Assembly (NCBI GenBank): GCA_016125375.1
Contig: WGLU01000007.1
Span: 1 to 64,000, forward strand
Direction of reading: 5' to 3'
Source: Pseudomonadota bacterium
GTDB lineage: Bacteria; Pseudomonadota; Alphaproteobacteria; UBA1280; RI-95
Length of the DNA: 64,000 nt
The notes beneath the pieces are model-generated. The model did not search any database, was not told the DNA's origin, and worked only from the letters and a program-made list of their open reading frames with translations. Of the stretch, positions 61,605 through 64,000 are shown one piece after another (within the stretch, counting starts at the first letter, position 1; every line of letters starts with the position of its first letter). A program made the position numbers and the translations under genes.

Positions 61605-64000
61605 TTAGTCCTCTTTGGGGGCGTAGCCGCGGCGCATGGTGTTTTCGGTCACCACGCGGGGTTCCACAAAGTGGAGCAGGTAGTCGGGCCCGCCGGCCTT
61701 GGTGCCGGTGCCGGACATTTTTGCCCCGCCGAACGGTTGGCGGCCAACCAGGGCGCCGGTAACGCCGCGGTTGATGTACAGGTTGCCCACGCGGTAGGTG
61801 CGTTTGACCTGCGCAATCGTTTCCGGGTTACGGCTGAACAGGCCGCCGGTAAGGGCGTAGGCGCTGTCCATGGCCATATCCACGGCCTCGGCAACGGTGG
61901 CGGCCTTGTAGACGGCCAGTACCGGGCCAAAGACCTCTTCCTGCGTCAGGCGGCTACCTTTTTTAAGGTCAGTGAAAACGGTTGGCGGCACAAAGTTGCC
62001 CTGTGCGCCTTTGGGTGCTGCGGCCTGAGCCAGCAGTTTGCCGTCCTTTTTGCCGATGGCGATGAAACTTTCAATCTTCTCTTTCGCTTCGGCATCAATC
62101 ACGGCGTTCACGTCGAACACGGGGTTGTTGGCGGCGCCGACGCGCAGGCCGTCGACCATCTCTTTCAAACGGGCGACGAAGGGCTCGTAAGCACTGCCGA
62201 CCACAATCACGCGGGAGCAGGCCGAGCACTTCTGCCCCTGAAAACCGAAGGCGGATTTGACCACGCCCGGAACGGCCTCGTCGAGGTCGGCGTCACTGTC
62301 GACGATGATGGCGTTTTTGCCGCCCATCTCGATGACGCATTTTTTGACGTCGGTCTGACCGGGGCGGACTTTGCCCGCGGCTTCCAGAATCTTGAGGCCG
62401 ACTTCACGCGAGCCGGTAAAGGCAATCATGGCGACCTGCGGGTGCTCGACCAGCGTGGCGCCGACTTCTGCCCCGTCACCGGGGAGGAAGTGCAGCACGT
62501 CCGCGGGCACGCCAGCCTCGCGGAAAATGCGGTACATGGCCTGACCGTTGGCAGAGGTCTGCTCGGCCGGTTTGTACACCACGGGGTTGCCGGCAACCAG
62601 CGCTGCGGCCGTCATGCCGGTGCTGATGGCGAGCGGGAAGTTCCACGGTGCAATGACCGCCGCAACGCCACGCGGGTCGTAGACGGTGGTGTTTTTCTCG
62701 CCCCAGACGGACAGGGGTTGCATGCGCTCTTCCAGCGTACGGGCCTGCCACGCGTAGAAGCGCAGGAAGTCGATGGCCTCGGCAATGTCGGCGTCGGCAT
62801 GGAGCCAGTCCTTGCCGGACTCGACCACTTGCAGGGCGAACAGTTCGTCCCAGTTGGCTTCCATCAGGTCGGCGGCACGTTCCAGAATGGCGGCGCGCTT
62901 GTCAAAGCCCAGATTGCGCCAGTCGTTACGGGCGGCGTGGGCGGCTTCCACAGCTTTATCCGCATCCTTGGCAGTGGCGTAGTAGACGCTGGAGGCGGTG
63001 GTTTTGCTGTCCCACGGGCAGGCGACTTTGTGCGCCTTGTTGGGGCTCAGGGTTTTGCCGGCAATGACGGGGCGGACTTCCATCGGCATGCGGGGCAGCC
63101 AGTGGTCCAACGCTGTTTGTGCCTTCTCGCGCAGGGCAGTGTGGGAGAAGTCAAAGTCCGGCCGGTTGGTGAAGGGGCGGGTTTTCTTGTCCTTGCTGCC
63201 GGGAGCGACGGGTTCGGCCAGCAGGAGCTCGGCCGGTGCCTCGTTACGGGCGCGCATACGCAGGAACGATTGGTTGGCAGTGTTTTCCAGCAGGCGGCGC
63301 ACCAGATAGGACATGCCGGGGATGAACGCACCCACCGGGCAGTATTGGCGCACGCGGTAGCCCATGGCTTTAACGCCGTCGCGGAAGTTGTCGGCCATGC
63401 CGAACAGGGCCTGAAACTCCACATCGCCTTTGCTCAGGCCGCATTCTTCAATCGTGCTCAGGGCAACGGCAAGGCTGCGGGCGTTGTGGCTGCCGATGCA
63501 GGGGCGCACGGTCGGGAACGCCTTGATGAGTTTTTTGGTGAGTTTTTCGTAATTGATGTCGGTCTCTTCCTTAAAGTCGAAGACCGGGCACGGCCAGCCG
63601 CGTTGCTCGGCATTGGCTTGTTCGAAATCCCAGTAGGCGCCTTTGACGAGGCGAATGGAGAACGGTGTACCGCGCTGTTTGGCGAAGGCGAGCAGATCGT
63701 CCAAAATGCTTTCGCTGCTCTTGAGGTAGGCCTGCACCACAATGCCCACGTGCGGCCAGTTTTTGTATTTGTCGCTCATCAGCACGCGTTTGAAAACGGC
63801 CAGCGTGATGGGCACCAGTTGGAACTGCTCGGTATCCACGTGGATGTAGCAGCCATGTTCCATGGCGGTATCCAGCAGGGCGCCGAAGCGCTCGGACAGA
63901 ATGTCCACGGTTTTATCGTGGGCGGCGATATCCATGTGCTCGTACAGGGCAGACAGCTTGATGGACACGTTGGCGCGCATGATGGGGCCAATAGCGTCCG
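61605..64000 (-). CDS. putA: Bifunctional proline dehydrogenase / P5C dehydrogenase PutA (partial)
   Basis: Runs off the right edge; 798 codons are in the window with the frame still open (an internal Met lies at 63980). PRODH part: RANVSIKLSALYEH, RLVKGAYWDFE, YCPVGAFIPGMSYLVRRLLE. P5CDH part: PWNFPLAISTG, EMGGKNAII, and catalytic Cys in FQGQKCSACSRV. It oxidises proline to glutamate in two steps with FAD and NAD. The N-terminal DNA-binding or linker part lies outside. Confidence 0.96.
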   Translation of the reverse strand, partial: DAIGPIMRANVSIKLSALYEHMDIAAHDKTVDILSERFGALLDTAMEHGCYIHVDTEQFQLVPITLAVFKRVLMSDKYKNWPHVGIVVQAYLKSSESILDDLLAFAKQRGTPFSIRLVKGAYWDFEQANAEQRGWPCPVFDFKEETDINYEKLTKKLIKAFPTVRPCIGSHNARSLAVALSTIEECGLSKGDVEFQALFGMADNFRDGVKAMGYRVRQYCPVGAFIPGMSYLVRRLLENTANQSFLRMRARNEAPAELLLAEPVAPGSKDKKTRPFTNRPDFDFSHTALREKAQTALDHWLPRMPMEVRPVIAGKTLSPNKAHKVACPWDSKTTASSVYYATAKDADKAVEAAHAARNDWRNLGFDKRAAILERAADLMEANWDELFALQVVESGKDWLHADADIAEAIDFLRFYAWQARTLEERMQPLSVWGEKNTTVYDPRGVAAVIAPWNFPLAISTGMTAAALVAGNPVVYKPAEQTSANGQAMYRIFREAGVPADVLHFLPGDGAEVGATLVEHPQVAMIAFTGSREVGLKILEAAGKVRPGQTDVKKCVIEMGGKNAIIVDSDADLDEAVPGVVKSAFGFQGQKCSACSRVIVVGSAYEPFVARLKEMVDGLRVGAANNPVFDVNAVIDAEAKEKIESFIAIGKKDGKLLAQAAAPKGAQGNFVPPTVFTDLKKGSRLTQEEVFGPVLAVYKAATVAEAVDMAMDSAYALTGGLFSRNPETIAQVKRTYRVGNLYINRGVTGALVGRQPFGGAKMSGTGTKAGGPDYLLHFVEPRVVTENTMRRGYAPKED

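Overview
The window looks like a chromosomal segment of an alphaproteobacterium of moderate GC content. The evidence is a Gram-negative cell-wall gene set (LpxC, GlmU, outer-membrane porins, the FtsZ tail), MurE with the DNPR motif of the meso-diaminopimelate type, and alphaproteobacterial forms of MraZ, FtsZ and class I PHA synthase. A Micavibrio-like predator is possible but unproven. I infer this only from general gene style and the fibre-like secreted protein.

Region 1 (1-6100) is the right end of one or more integrative elements. It holds a truncated tyrosine integrase, a 3' fragment of tRNA-fMet, and a cargo module: a CoiA/DUF6035-like nuclease plus a two-gene AbiEi/AbiEii-like toxin-antitoxin pair with operator-like repeats. 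A second, complete integrase and a 3' fragment of another CAU-anticodon tRNA follow. Short repeats spaced 11 bp lie beside both integrases and look like integrase arm sites.

Region 2 (6100-20600) is chromosomal. It has a zinc/manganese-type uptake operon (small DUF2946-like protein, outer-membrane protein, ZnuA-like binding protein, ZnuB-like permease, but no ATPase), a porin, a chemoreceptor, a secreted Cys-rich fibre-like protein, and a large secreted protein with an unusual alpha/beta-hydrolase-like C-terminus. An M48 protease, an alcohol dehydrogenase, a candidate 6S-like RNA, tRNA-Ser(GGA), RNase P RNA, a YgjP-type metallopeptidase and a small membrane protein complete it.

Region 3 (20600-40140) is a full division and cell wall cluster on the plus strand: mraZ, rsmH, ftsL, ftsI, murE, murF, mraY, murD, ftsW, murG, murC, murB, ddl, ftsQ, ftsA, ftsZ, then lpxC. 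Most neighbours overlap by 4-40 bases, so translation is probably coupled. A textbook MraZ operator and a perfect DnaA box lie upstream. A double HigA-like HTH gene sits in opposite orientation between ftsZ and lpxC.

Region 4 (40140-64000) is mixed metabolism and envelope: a Tat-exported DUF1513-like propeller, two DUF3592-like membrane paralogues, phaC, an OmpA-type lipoprotein, and two glpX fructose-1,6-bisphosphatases. Between the glpX copies lie an Ada-type zinc domain protein, a 2-oxoglutarate/Fe(II) oxygenase and a TPR-like secreted protein. Then come two small secreted proteins, an HD-domain protein, glmS and glmU (UDP-GlcNAc supply, which feeds region 3), a DUF1294 protein, an LD-carboxypeptidase and a dCMP-deaminase-like enzyme. 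The copper resistance genes copA and copB with a small Cys/His-rich partner, and a putA that runs off the right edge, close the window.
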